Assembly: GCF_900116105.1 (NCBI RefSeq)
Contig: NZ_FPAC01000001.1
Location: 362,862 to 426,861, forward strand
Length of the DNA: 64,000 nucleotides
Direction: 5' to 3'
From: Paenibacillus sp. 453mf
GTDB lineage: Bacteria; Bacillota; Bacilli; Paenibacillales; Paenibacillaceae
Shown: one piece after another, positions 1 through 8,542 of the stretch
How positions within the stretch are numbered: the first letter of the stretch is position 1
Layout: each line of letters starts with the position of its first letter
Notes under the pieces: generated by a model
Told to the model about the DNA's origin: nothing
Database searches by the model: none
The model's input: only the letters and a program-made list of their open reading frames with translations
Program-made: the position numbers and the translations under genes

Positions 1-158
1 TTCCTTATTTCTTGGCTTATGGATGCATCATTGTACCGAAGTTTATTCGAGATAGAGTGTATAACCTAGTTGCCCGCAATCGATATCGCTGGTTCGGACG
101 AGATGGGGAAGATGCCTGTATGCTGCCGACACCGGAAATTCGGGAGCGATTTTTGTAA
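1..158 (+). CDS. DCC-family thiol-disulfide oxidoreductase (C-terminal end only)
   Basis: Only the last 51 codons are in the window (frame starting at base 3, stop TAA at 156-158). The end matches the C-terminal signature of the DCC (DUF393, YuxK-like) family: a VYNLVARNRYRWFGR block, a DACMLP block with a cysteine, and PEIRERFL at the terminus. Proteins of this family carry an N-terminal DxxCxxC thiol motif, which lies outside the window here. The substrate is not known for most members. The gene is followed within 10 bases by a strong terminator, so it is the last gene of its transcript. Confidence 0.8.
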   Translation, partial: PYFLAYGCIIVPKFIRDRVYNLVARNRYRWFGRDGEDACMLPTPEIRERFL

Positions 159-167
159 TTACGCGTA

Positions 168-208
168 AAAAATCCGTCCTTCAGAACATTTGAAGGACGG
201 ATTTTTTT
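168..208. terminator. Bidirectional intrinsic terminator
   Basis: A 14-bp stem (AAATCCGTCCTTCA paired with TGAAGGACGGATTT) has a short loop, a T-run on the right and an A-run on the left. It sits between the convergent DCC-family gene and the thermonuclease gene and can serve both. Confidence 0.9.
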
Positions 209-310
209 CTGAGCTGAGAAAGCTATTAGAGTTGTACATGCTGCTAGAGCTGTAAACTTTTCCGGATTAGTCGTGTGTGGCTAATAAATTCAAGCGGCAT
301 CTCCACTGGG

Positions 311-1063
311 TTATTTTTTGGGTGCACGAAAACCGGCCAGTTCAGCCTCTTCTTCTGTACAGAACCATTCCTCAGGTATGGTTGCTGTGTATTGAGGGGA
401 CTCCTTGGTGTGGTATATTTTCTCTCCGCTGGAGTTGATATTACCTTTGATAGTACAAGAAAGATCGGGCTGTTGACCGGAATAGTCATTAGGTGCACTG
501 TCGTCATTTGAACCTGAGGCAGGTTCGGATTTGTATTTTTCCTTGTGGAAGCCGTCTTCCTGGACATAATTTTCATATTCCCATATTCCAATGGCTTTGT
601 TCTGGCTGTCTTTCTGTATGGCTTCGAATTGATCTACATACCGCACATTCGGCGGATAGATATAGGCGACTCGTGCATAGCCTTGTTCAAGCAGTGATTC
701 CTGAAGCATGACACCATCGACATACACATAAGCAAGCAGTCTAGAATATTTATCCCGATTGGGCCCAATGTCAAACTCCAGCTCGATCTGGTCTGCTTGT
801 TCAAGCGCCTGTTTGGTATACTCTTTCGCTTCATTACCCAGAGGCTGAACACCAAGCTTCGGATGAGAGGTTTCCGGGGTATCCACGAGCAGCATACGAA
901 CTGATTGGCTCTTGCCTTCGTACATGACATTGAATGTATCTCCATCTACGGCTCGATCCAGCGTAACGGGAACCCGTGGGAATTCATGTTCATCTTGCGG
1001 TGTACAACCCATCATGATTACGAAGATACATAGAATGCATAGGACTGCCCACTTCTTCGACAT
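311..1063 (-). CDS. Secreted thermonuclease-like lipoprotein (SNase fold)
   Basis: About 250 residues. The N-terminus is a lipoprotein signal (basic start, hydrophobic core, lipobox MMGC), so the protein should be anchored outside the membrane. A staphylococcal-nuclease domain follows: VDGDTF, VRMLLVDTPE with the Arg and Glu used in catalysis, and KYSRLLAYVYVDG with the second Arg. After an Asp/Ser-rich linker, the last 50 residues form a Cys-containing module (CTIKGN, GEKIYH, EEWFCTEEEAELAGF) resembling the sunset domain often attached to secreted nucleases. ATG 1063 is chosen over GTG 1072 because GTG 1072 lies inside the ribosome binding site GGAGTGAT. The likely role is extracellular nucleic acid degradation. 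It is transcribed away from the Tad locus. Confidence 0.88.
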   Translation of the reverse strand: MSKKWAVLCILCIFVIMMGCTPQDEHEFPRVPVTLDRAVDGDTFNVMYEGKSQSVRMLLVDTPETSHPKLGVQPLGNEAKEYTKQALEQADQIELEFDIGPNRDKYSRLLAYVYVDGVMLQESLLEQGYARVAYIYPPNVRYVDQFEAIQKDSQNKAIGIWEYENYVQEDGFHKEKYKSEPASGSNDDSAPNDYSGQQPDLSCTIKGNINSSGEKIYHTKESPQYTATIPEEWFCTEEEAELAGFRAPKK

Positions 1064-1182
1064 ATTGATCACTCCATTCTAAGGTGTTGTTATGTAGGGA
1101 GCAGGCATCTCAATATTCTACTATATAATCAGAAAAAAGAGAACAAATGTTTGATTTGACAGAGAAGGATAATAAATTGTGC

Positions 1183-1211
1183 TTGCTCAGCATGGAATAT
1201 TATGCTAATCT
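1183..1211 (+). promoter_or_regulatory. Possible sigma-A promoter of the Tad operon
   Basis: TTGCTC (1183-1188), a 17-base spacer, then TAATCT (1206-1211). It is the best spaced pair upstream of the pilus genes. Transcription from it would pass through the hairpin at 1234-1291. Confidence 0.35.
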
Positions 1212-1230
1212 ATCAATAAATTAAACAGCA

Positions 1231-1291
1231 CGTGACGGAAGCACCGTCCATTTTACCGTATGAGATACGGGAGATGGACGGTGCTTTTTTT
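1231..1291 (+). terminator. Terminator-like hairpin in the Tad operon leader (possible attenuator)
   Basis: A 13-bp stem pairs 1239-1251 (AAGCACCGTCCAT) with 1274-1286 (ATGGACGGTGCTT), carries an inner CCGTAT/ATACGG stem and ends in a run of seven T. It is oriented to stop transcription going into the pilus genes. The only upstream plus-strand gene already has its own terminator a kilobase earlier. A short competing pairing exists, GACGG (1234-1238) with CCGTC (1244-1248), which would occupy the 5' arm. No known riboswitch class was recognised. Confidence 0.7.
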
Positions 1292-1307
1292 GTGCTCGAA
1301 GGGAGAG

Positions 1308-2483
1308 GTGCATCTGGTCATTAGGAAGGTAGTGCTGGCAAGTAGAACACGTGAGTACGTAGATGCAGTGCTTGATTATGTGCAAGGAAGCGAATATTCA
1401 AGGAAGTTTCATGTCACGGCCTTCTCGCAACCGGAAGCGATGATGAGATATATGAGTGAGCAGACTCGTGCATCGATGCCGGATTTGATTGTTGGTGAAT
1501 TGGAATTTATAGAGCTGATGCGGGATGGATTAGATCAAGAGCGTGTCCCGATTCTATTACTGGCTGAGCAGCGTTCTACTGATGGAGACCTGCCCCTTGT
1601 GATGAAGTACCAGCCTTTGTTTGTTTTGCTTGGAGCTTGGGAAGAAGCTGTTTCAAACTCAGGCACCGTTCGTTTGGTGAGCAAATTATCCGGAGATGAG
1701 TCATTGGTGATTGGGGTCACGTCGGCATCCGGGGGCTGCGGCAAAACGACGGTTGCCTTAAACCTTGCGAAGCAACTAGGCCGTGCAGGATATTCAGTAT
1801 TTTATTTGAATTTGGAGACACTCGACAGCACCAAGCCTTTCCTGCAGACAAGCCATCAGGCAGCGCGTGAAGAAGAGCTGGAAGAAGCCTTCTCAAGGCT
1901 AATGTATCTTATCAGAGCAAGGCGTTCAGGAGGAAAGGCTTCGGAACATAGAGTTGATATCAGATCCTACGTTATGTGGAATGAACAGATTAAATCACAC
2001 TATTTCTACCCGGCCAGGAACCGGAATGAGATGCGTCAGCTCACGAAGTCGGATGTTTATGCCCTGCTAGAAGTCCTGATTGAATCAGAACAATATCAAT
2101 ATATCATTATTGACCATGACTCGGTATGGGATGAGAGAGCTGAAGCCTTAATGGATAGTTCCAATCTGCTGATCTGGCTTCTGTCTGATGATATCCTTAC
2201 GTTAGGTAAGGCCTCGGAGTGGGTGAAGTATCAAGAGCAGCTTGATCCTACGAGGTATGCTCAAATTCAGGAGAAGTCCACATATGTCATTAATCGGTAT
2301 ACGGGAACGGTTGTGAATACGATGCCTGATGAGTATATACAAACCTGCTTTTATTTGCCATATATTCCTTCATGGAAGCAGATGAGAGAGCCGGAATTGC
2401 TGCTCGGGTCACCGATTTATCAAAAAGAAATGCGGAGATTATGCGAGGCTGCCGGAATATTGGAGAAGGAATATTCGTTATGA
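1308..2483 (+). CDS. tadZ: TadZ/CpaE-like pilus localisation ATPase
   Basis: Member of the ParA/MinD-type ATPases that position Tad pilus machinery. The N-terminal about 130 residues form a receiver-like domain without a clear phosphorylation site. The deviant Walker A motif SGGCGKTT follows near residue 143, then a dimer-type ATPase fold with IIIDHD as the Walker B equivalent. The start is uncertain. The in-frame ATG at 1260 lies inside the leader hairpin and is unlikely. GTG 1308 is the only usual start after the hairpin, but it overlaps the purine-rich stretch GGGAGAGG. CTG 1314 or ATT 1320 would be better spaced, and the conserved-looking sequence begins at about VIRKVVLAS. The stop overlaps the next start (ATGA). 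Confidence 0.82.
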   Translation: MHLVIRKVVLASRTREYVDAVLDYVQGSEYSRKFHVTAFSQPEAMMRYMSEQTRASMPDLIVGELEFIELMRDGLDQERVPILLLAEQRSTDGDLPLVMKYQPLFVLLGAWEEAVSNSGTVRLVSKLSGDESLVIGVTSASGGCGKTTVALNLAKQLGRAGYSVFYLNLETLDSTKPFLQTSHQAAREEELEEAFSRLMYLIRARRSGGKASEHRVDIRSYVMWNEQIKSHYFYPARNRNEMRQLTKSDVYALLEVLIESEQYQYIIIDHDSVWDERAEALMDSSNLLIWLLSDDILTLGKASEWVKYQEQLDPTRYAQIQEKSTYVINRYTGTVVNTMPDEYIQTCFYLPYIPSWKQMREPELLLGSPIYQKEMRRLCEAAGILEKEYSL

Positions 2484-3733
2484 AGGATACTTCGTTTAGA
2501 GAACTAAGAAACTCGATTCGAGCAACTCTTGATGTCACTTCTGCGGCGGGTGACTCGGAGCTGATGGAGCATATTGAGGCAAGGGTATTCCACCATTCTG
2601 CGCTCACTCATTTAACCTCTGGTGAGAAGCATGCACTAATTAGAAGACTATATGATTCCTTTCGTGGTCTTGATGTGCTTCAGCCGCTGATTGACAATCC
2701 GCATATTACAGAAATTATGATCAATGGGCATACCGAGGTATTTATTGAAGAGCGTGGAGAAGTGCGCCAAGCACCTGTTATGTTTGAATCGGAAGAGCGG
2801 CTGCAGGATATCATTCAGACGATCGTCTCCGGTGTAAATAGAATCGTGAATGAATCCTCTCCAATCGTGGATGCCAGGCTAAAGGACGGTTCAAGGGTGA
2901 ATATAGTGCTGCCGCCTGTCGCGTTAAAAGGGCCCACGATGACCATTCGGAAATTTCCGGACAAGCCAATGCGTATGGAGGACCTTATTCGAATAGGAGC
3001 CATTAGCGACGAAGCTGCAGAGCTGCTCAGAAAGCTTGTTCGAAGCAAATACAACATCTTTATCAGTGGAGGAACCGGGTCGGGGAAGACAACCTTCCTT
3101 AATGCATTGTCTCAGTTCATACCTCCAGACGAAAGAATCATTACAATAGAAGATTCAGCTGAGCTTCAGATCGTTACCGTTCCGAATCTCGTGTCGCTGG
3201 AGACACGCAATGCAAATACAGAGGGGAAAGGGGAGATATCCATTCGGGATTTAATCCGCTCCTCTCTGCGTATGCGTCCCAACCGAATCATTGTCGGTGA
3301 GGTCCGAGGAAGTGAGGCGCTGGATATGCTGCAGGCCATGAATACTGGACACGAAGGGAGTCTGTCCACGGGCCATGCAAACAGTATTCGGGATATGATC
3401 TCACGACTGGAAACAATGGTGCTCAGCGGAGCTGACTTGCCTGTTGCAGTGGTCAGACAGCAAATCAGTTCTGCTATCGATATTGTTATTCATTTATCAC
3501 GTCTCCGGGACCGCTCCAGACGAGTGACGGAGATTAGTGAGGTTGTTGGCATGAAGGACGGGGAGATACAGCTGAATTCCTTGTACCGTTTCGAGGAGCT
3601 GCATGAAGTGAATGGACATATCAAAGGGCAGCTTGCACGTTCCTCCGGAATTCTTGTACATCAGGATAAACTCAAGGCGGCAGGGATTCAGGACCCTGTT
3701 CTTGAGGGGGAGAGTGAGGTAAGGAACGTATGA
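2480..3733 (+). CDS. tadA: Tad pilus secretion ATPase (CpaF/TadA family)
   Basis: A 417-residue hexameric secretion ATPase that powers pilin polymerisation at the inner face of the membrane. Visible motifs are the N-terminal CpaF block (LLQPLIDNPHITEIMING type), Walker A GGTGSGKTT near residue 196, the acidic Asp box EDSAEL, Walker B RIIVGEVRG near residue 267 and the His box TGHEGSLSTGHANS. The ATG at 2480 is preferred to upstream in-frame starts: it gives a 4-nt ATGA overlap with tadZ and is preceded by GGAGAAGGA. Length and motifs are complete, so it should be active. Confidence 0.95.
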   Translation: MKDTSFRELRNSIRATLDVTSAAGDSELMEHIEARVFHHSALTHLTSGEKHALIRRLYDSFRGLDVLQPLIDNPHITEIMINGHTEVFIEERGEVRQAPVMFESEERLQDIIQTIVSGVNRIVNESSPIVDARLKDGSRVNIVLPPVALKGPTMTIRKFPDKPMRMEDLIRIGAISDEAAELLRKLVRSKYNIFISGGTGSGKTTFLNALSQFIPPDERIITIEDSAELQIVTVPNLVSLETRNANTEGKGEISIRDLIRSSLRMRPNRIIVGEVRGSEALDMLQAMNTGHEGSLSTGHANSIRDMISRLETMVLSGADLPVAVVRQQISSAIDIVIHLSRLRDRSRRVTEISEVVGMKDGEIQLNSLYRFEELHEVNGHIKGQLARSSGILVHQDKLKAAGIQDPVLEGESEVRNV

Positions 3734-4536
3734 ATCGTCAAATGGAAGCAGCGAGGATTGCAGATAAGACTGTGAAGGCTTCTGCTCTTCAGAAGCTACC
3801 ACGTTATATGGAGCACACGTTGTCCTTTTGGCAGAGAGCCGGCTGTATCGCGGCAAGTGCCATTTTATTTTTCGGGATAGGCTATTTGTTTTACCATCAC
3901 TGGATTCTGGGACTGCTTCTGTCAATCACTGCTCTTCTCACACCGAGATACTATAATGTCTATCTGCTTAACAAGAGGAGAGAGGCGCTTAGTCTTCATT
4001 TTAAACAGGCGCTGTATTCATTATCATCGTCTCTTGCTGCAGGTAAATCGGTGGAGAATGCTTTTCGTGAGGCGGTGCATGATCTTAGAATGCTGGACCC
4101 TCAAGCAGACCACGATCTTATTAAAGAGTTGATTATCATATGTACAAGGATGGAATATGGCGAACCCATTGAAGATGCATTAAGAGATTTTGCTGACCGT
4201 GCACAAATGGAGGATATCACTAATTTTGCGGATGTGTTTGTTACCTGCAAACGTACGGGTGGCGATTTGGTTGAAGTCGTACGCAGAACCTCATCCGTCA
4301 TTGGAGAGAAGCTGGATATTAAGCAGGAAATCGCTGTGACCATTGCGCAGAAGAAGTTTGAATCCAAGGCCATGTTTGCAGCACCATTTTTATTTTTGAT
4401 TTTTTTAAGCCTGACTTCACCCGATTTTCTGACACCATTGTATTCTGGGGCTGGATATATCATATCAAGTATCGCACTTCTTATCTTATTTGGCTGCTTC
4501 ATCTGGGTTCAGCGCATTATGGATGTACGGGTGTAG
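3730..4536 (+). CDS. tadB: Tad pilus assembly membrane protein TadB (T2SSF domain)
   Basis: A 268-residue platform protein of the GspF family. Two hydrophobic segments lie at about residues 36-75, followed by a cytoplasmic T2SSF domain (LYSLSSSLAAGKSVENAF, then a CKRTGGDLVEVVRRTS block typical of TadB), and two further membrane segments at the C-terminus. It overlaps tadA by 4 nt, so the genes are likely translationally coupled. The family forms the inner-membrane platform with TadC and contacts the ATPase. Confidence 0.92.
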   Translation: MNRQMEAARIADKTVKASALQKLPRYMEHTLSFWQRAGCIAASAILFFGIGYLFYHHWILGLLLSITALLTPRYYNVYLLNKRREALSLHFKQALYSLSSSLAAGKSVENAFREAVHDLRMLDPQADHDLIKELIIICTRMEYGEPIEDALRDFADRAQMEDITNFADVFVTCKRTGGDLVEVVRRTSSVIGEKLDIKQEIAVTIAQKKFESKAMFAAPFLFLIFLSLTSPDFLTPLYSGAGYIISSIALLILFGCFIWVQRIMDVRV

Positions 4537-4548
4537 GGAGAATAAAAC

Positions 4549-5424
4549 ATGATGATTACATGCAGTGTTATTACTGTCATTATACTCGCTCTAGGGTGGA
4601 TCATCTTTAACCAACGGGCGGGCTCAAGATACCGCGTACTAGATTCTATCGAAATGAAAGGTATGCGTTTTCGAAGACTCCATGCTCCTTTTTTAAATTT
4701 AGTAGAGAAGCTGCAGATGACGAGAAGGCTGCCAATGCTGGTGTACCGGATACAGCACTCGGTGCAAAGAGTGTATGGTCTGAAGCATAGCAATGAGAAG
4801 ACTTTAATGTTTATTGCGGAAATGCTCGTATACAGCTGGATGTCTCTTATCGCGGGGGCGCTGCTCACTTTGTGCCTTGAGGGAGATCCCTTAGGATTCA
4901 TTGCCGGAGCATTGCTTGCAGGCGTAATTCCGTTTGCCCAAATGAAGGATCTGCATAACAAGGTTAAGCTGCGGGAGCAGGATATCTTAATGGAGCTTCC
5001 TGAATTTCTTAACAAAATTGTCCTGCTTGTTAGCGCCGGCGAGACGGTCCAAAGAGCGATTCTTCACTGCACGGAACGAAAAAAAGGTTCGGCTCACCCT
5101 CTCTATATCGAGCTGGGCCAGATGGTGGCAGAGTGGAACAATGGATACTCATTTCAACAGGCATTTGAGCAGTTCAGCAAACGATGTGGAGTCCAGGAGG
5201 TCTCCATTTTTACCACAACCGTGCTTCTGAATTTTAGACGAGGCGGGGGGGATTTTGTTCTTTCACTCCGTGATCTTTCGAGAGTGCTGTGGGACAAGCG
5301 CAAATCACTCAGCAGAACACGCGGTGAACAGGCTTCCTCCAAGCTGGTATTTCCAATGGTGGTGATCTTTTTGGTCATTGTCGTTATGGTTGGAGCACCG
5401 TCATTTATGATGATGAATTTATAG
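4549..5424 (+). CDS. tadC: Tad pilus assembly membrane protein TadC (T2SSF domain)
   Basis: A 291-residue second platform protein. An N-terminal membrane segment is followed by a central pair of hydrophobic segments (about residues 85-125), a T2SSF domain with the block LPEFLNKIVLLVSAGETVQRAI and a later RRGGGDFVLSLRDLSRVLW block, and a C-terminal membrane anchor. The start ATGATG sits 12 bases after the tadB stop, behind GGGAGAATAAA. Its position directly between tadB and the pilin gene is the standard Tad order. Confidence 0.92.
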   Translation: MMITCSVITVIILALGWIIFNQRAGSRYRVLDSIEMKGMRFRRLHAPFLNLVEKLQMTRRLPMLVYRIQHSVQRVYGLKHSNEKTLMFIAEMLVYSWMSLIAGALLTLCLEGDPLGFIAGALLAGVIPFAQMKDLHNKVKLREQDILMELPEFLNKIVLLVSAGETVQRAILHCTERKKGSAHPLYIELGQMVAEWNNGYSFQQAFEQFSKRCGVQEVSIFTTTVLLNFRRGGGDFVLSLRDLSRVLWDKRKSLSRTRGEQASSKLVFPMVVIFLVIVVMVGAPSFMMMNL

Positions 5425-5436
5425 GGGGATACGATA

Positions 5437-5622
5437 ATGTTAGCATTGTGCAAACGAAAAATGGCAGACTTTTGGAAGGAAGAGGATGGGTTGGGAACAC
5501 TTGAGATGATCCTGATAATAGGTGTGATCTTGATCGTAGCTCTTATTTTTAAGGATCAGATCCAGGCTTTGGTTGAGAACCTGCTTGAGAGTGTTACGAA
5601 CAAAAGTAATGAATTCTTCTAA
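5437..5622 (+). CDS. Flp1-type class IVb prepilin
   Basis: A 61-residue protein: a basic leader of about 20 residues, then GLG-TLEMILIIGVILIV, a hydrophobic stretch with a Glu near the processing site, and a short polar tail. This is the pattern of Flp1-family pilins of Bacillota. Cleavage by the prepilin peptidase at 9567-10121 is expected after the Gly at about position 20, leaving a pilin of about 41 residues. It is the likely major pilus subunit because it is the only small pilin in the locus. The ribosome binding site is GGGGGATACGATA. Confidence 0.9.
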   Translation: MLALCKRKMADFWKEEDGLGTLEMILIIGVILIVALIFKDQIQALVENLLESVTNKSNEFF

Positions 5623-6280
5623 AGGCAATAACCATTTGAAAGGAGAGGAGGGGAGCTTCACAATTGAAGCTTCTCTCGTATTTCCTGTCATTCTGTTGTC
5701 CTTGTGTGTGCTTATGTTTTTTTGTGTGCTGCTGTACCAGAAATCGGCACTTATGCAGTATGCTTCAGCAACAGCAGAACGTGCATCATATAGCTGGGAT
5801 AACAGCCACAAAGACGCCAGGACCGGATCTTACCCGGAAGGTGAAGCTGATCCCCTGTATTGGCGTTTTGCAGACGATCATATGATTGGTGCGCTCTTCG
5901 GGTCAGTCAGCGGTGGTCAAATCACAAGGATGGAGCTTCCTGGAGGAGCTGCAAGTGACGATCTGCCCATCAAGAAGCTGAGTCAATCCGGAGCAGCTCT
6001 GCCAGTGTTGTACAGCGGTCAGATGGAATATGCGAATCAGATGCTGGATCGCCAAGTCTGGACCAAGCTGAACCAAAATGTGAGGCTGCCTATGGTCGAT
6101 TTTTTATTCTCGGGTGATCAACGGATACAACATTCAGGCAAATCCACGGTTGTAGAGCCCGATGAATTCATTCGAAATGTAGAGCTTATGCGATATTACG
6201 GAGCAAGATTTGGGGGAATGGGTACACCGGGGAATCCTTCGGAGGTCGCACAGATTTTGCAAAAATTTGCTGGGATGTGA
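5609..6280 (+). CDS. TadE-like pseudopilin
   Basis: About 223 residues. The signature GSFTIEASLVFPVILLSL near residues 18-35 is the TadE N-terminal motif: a prepilin-like processing site, Glu at +5 and a hydrophobic helix. The remaining extracytoplasmic part has no recognised domain. The chosen ATG at 5609 overlaps the pilin gene by 14 nt and has only a weak upstream binding site, so translational coupling is likely. TadE-type minor pilins are thought to prime or cap the pilus. Confidence 0.85.
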   Translation: MNSSKGNNHLKGEEGSFTIEASLVFPVILLSLCVLMFFCVLLYQKSALMQYASATAERASYSWDNSHKDARTGSYPEGEADPLYWRFADDHMIGALFGSVSGGQITRMELPGGAASDDLPIKKLSQSGAALPVLYSGQMEYANQMLDRQVWTKLNQNVRLPMVDFLFSGDQRIQHSGKSTVVEPDEFIRNVELMRYYGARFGGMGTPGNPSEVAQILQKFAGM

Positions 6281-6286
6281 AAGAGC

Positions 6287-8500
6287 TTGTTTAGACGAGG
6301 TGACTCCGAGTCCGGAGCGGTGACTATATTTTTGGCAATGGTGCTTGCCGTCGTGTTCTTGTTTGTCGCTGTATTTATCGACTATGCCCGAATTGCTGCT
6401 ATGAAAGTACAGGCTGAGAGACTGGTCCATGCTGCGGCTCGGTCCGTGATGTCCTCTTATATCCCTGAGCTTCAGGAAAGGTATGGGCTGTTCGCCCATG
6501 AAGGCGATCAAGGAGACTATGTTCTTGCCAAAGTGCTAAATGACAGTACTAAGCCCACGCCGCATGAGGATGGATTTCCTTTAATCGGTATGGAGGTTGT
6601 TCAGTCTGGACTTGCTCTTGAGCGGGAGCTTGGACAATTCGAGAACTTCAATCAGCAGATACAAGAGGAGATGAAATATAAGGCTCCAGTTGATTTTATG
6701 GTAGAGGCTGTGTCGAGGTTCAAACCGTTATCAGCGGAAATGAAGCAGGCTGCACATTCGGTAGATGTCCTGCGGAAGCTCCAGAAGCTGTATGACAAGC
6801 GTGAACGTCTGCTTGAAGAGGCAATTCAAAAAAGGCGAGAAGCCGCCAAAACGGCAGCACCCTTGGCCAAATTGGTGATGGACCCGCCGAGTACGTACTT
6901 TAGTGACAGTCAGCTCGGAGGGAGAATTGATAGCGCAGCAGATGCCTCTGCGAAGTATCGCGATTATTATTCGAAGTATACGGAAGATGAGGCCAGGGAA
7001 CCGCTTGATCGAATATATATGTTTGAGCTGGGCGAATATCGGTCAGATGTGAATCGGATCGTGGCAAGCATTAATCGTGAGAATCAAGAGGCTCTCATGA
7101 TACATCAGCAGGCATTGAGCCAAGCGAATGATCGAGTTGAGGAAGCCAAGAGTATAAATGAACAGATGAAGCAGGTCATTAAGGAAGGAGAGATGAGAGC
7201 GGCTAATGCCGCATACGATAACGTCGGTAAGGCCAAGACACCAGGTACAGGCGCTTCATCATCCGGTGTTGGCAGCTTCGGAGATGAACTTCGCAAGCAG
7301 ACAGATCAGTTAGTCCGGAAGGACTCGGAGTTTGCTGAGTTTACAAATGGTCATGACGAGCAGCTAGGAGATTTTAAGGCGGCTCATCAATCGATTACTG
7401 TCTCTTCTAGCTCGATTAGTCTATTAAGTGATGGTGATTCTCATCGTAAAAGACAGCATGTTCTGACTGCGAACCGTGAAATACAGCAATATATCGCCAG
7501 ATATGCTGCAGCCGGCAGCGGAAATGTGATCGATCAGGCTGCCAATCAGATTGATGATTACCATTCTGCAGACAAAGAAAGAGCCAAGGTGGACAAGCAG
7601 TCAGAGCAAAAGCTGAAGGAAGCGCAGAACAGAATCAAGCTGCTGGTTGCTACTGCCGGGATTGAGAAGGCAACAGAGCAATTCAAGCAGCTGGAAGGAT
7701 ATTATAACGAAAATATTAGCTTCAATCAGAATCAGGCAAGCGGTGCAGCTCCTTCGGAAAAACAGATTTCACAGGATCCCTATGATGCCGGAGGTGAGGC
7801 GATGGCAGATATGGATCAATTATTTGGTGGAATGTCGAATCTCCTTGATGTAGTAAGTGATGAGCTTTATCAGAATGAGTACGCTCTGCACTACTTCAAA
7901 TCGGTTAACTTATCGATGATTGCTGGCAGCGATATGAATAATAGCACGATGAGTCCAGAAACGTTCTTTCTTCCGGAAAGTCAGGAGCTGGAATACATCA
8001 TTTATGGATTCCACAATCCATACGGCAATATCGTAGCTGCTTATACAGAGGTATTTACGATTCGGCTTGCGATAAGAACAATGGAAGGCCTTGTTGAGAA
8101 CAGCAAGCTTGGAAATCCGCTGCTCGTATTATCAAAAGCGATTCTCCATGGTCTTACAGAGGCTCTCGCTGATATGCAGAAGCTGGCGGATGAAGGTCAG
8201 GTAGAGCTGTCCAAGTATGCGAAGCAGATTTCGATTACATATAGAGATCATCTTCGATTGTTTTTACTGGCACACAGCAATAATGACAGGAAGATGTCTC
8301 GTATGAGTGCCATTATTCGCCTGAACACGAAGATCGACCTTAACAAGACGTACACGTATGCAGCTAGCCAGGCCGAAATGAGAATGAGGCTGTGGTTTCT
8401 ACCTGGCATAATGAGAGCAATAGGGACTATGAGTGGTAGCGCCGACCGAATAGAGGATGGACACATTTATATTTCACTCCAATCAGACTATGCTTATTAA
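6287..8500 (+). CDS. TadG-like membrane-anchored protein with long coiled-coil region (DUF5702-like)
   Basis: A 737-residue protein starting at TTG. The N-terminus SGAVTIFLAMVLAVVFLFVAVFIDYARI is the single membrane helix typical of Tad_N/TadG proteins. Residues about 120-500 are highly charged and Gln/Lys/Glu/Ala-rich, predicted coiled coil, with a Gly/Ser-rich break near residue 320. The last 200 residues are more globular. I recall this architecture in Tad loci of Bacillota as DUF5702, but the domain name should be treated as tentative. The size far exceeds a pilin, which suggests an extracellular stalk or surface component. It starts 6 bases after the preceding stop, with a weak ribosome binding site. 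Confidence 0.72.
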   Translation: MFRRGDSESGAVTIFLAMVLAVVFLFVAVFIDYARIAAMKVQAERLVHAAARSVMSSYIPELQERYGLFAHEGDQGDYVLAKVLNDSTKPTPHEDGFPLIGMEVVQSGLALERELGQFENFNQQIQEEMKYKAPVDFMVEAVSRFKPLSAEMKQAAHSVDVLRKLQKLYDKRERLLEEAIQKRREAAKTAAPLAKLVMDPPSTYFSDSQLGGRIDSAADASAKYRDYYSKYTEDEAREPLDRIYMFELGEYRSDVNRIVASINRENQEALMIHQQALSQANDRVEEAKSINEQMKQVIKEGEMRAANAAYDNVGKAKTPGTGASSSGVGSFGDELRKQTDQLVRKDSEFAEFTNGHDEQLGDFKAAHQSITVSSSSISLLSDGDSHRKRQHVLTANREIQQYIARYAAAGSGNVIDQAANQIDDYHSADKERAKVDKQSEQKLKEAQNRIKLLVATAGIEKATEQFKQLEGYYNENISFNQNQASGAAPSEKQISQDPYDAGGEAMADMDQLFGGMSNLLDVVSDELYQNEYALHYFKSVNLSMIAGSDMNNSTMSPETFFLPESQELEYIIYGFHNPYGNIVAAYTEVFTIRLAIRTMEGLVENSKLGNPLLVLSKAILHGLTEALADMQKLADEGQVELSKYAKQISITYRDHLRLFLLAHSNNDRKMSRMSAIIRLNTKIDLNKTYTYAASQAEMRMRLWFLPGIMRAIGTMSGSADRIEDGHIYISLQSDYAY

Positions 8501-8542
8501 CTGAATTGCTTCATAACCAGAGGAATTAGGGGTTTGACTATT

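Noticed and set aside
1200-1291. c-di-GMP riboswitch before the Tad operon
   Set aside because: Such a switch would be biologically sensible, but the conserved class I or class II core sequences are not present; only a hairpin is seen.
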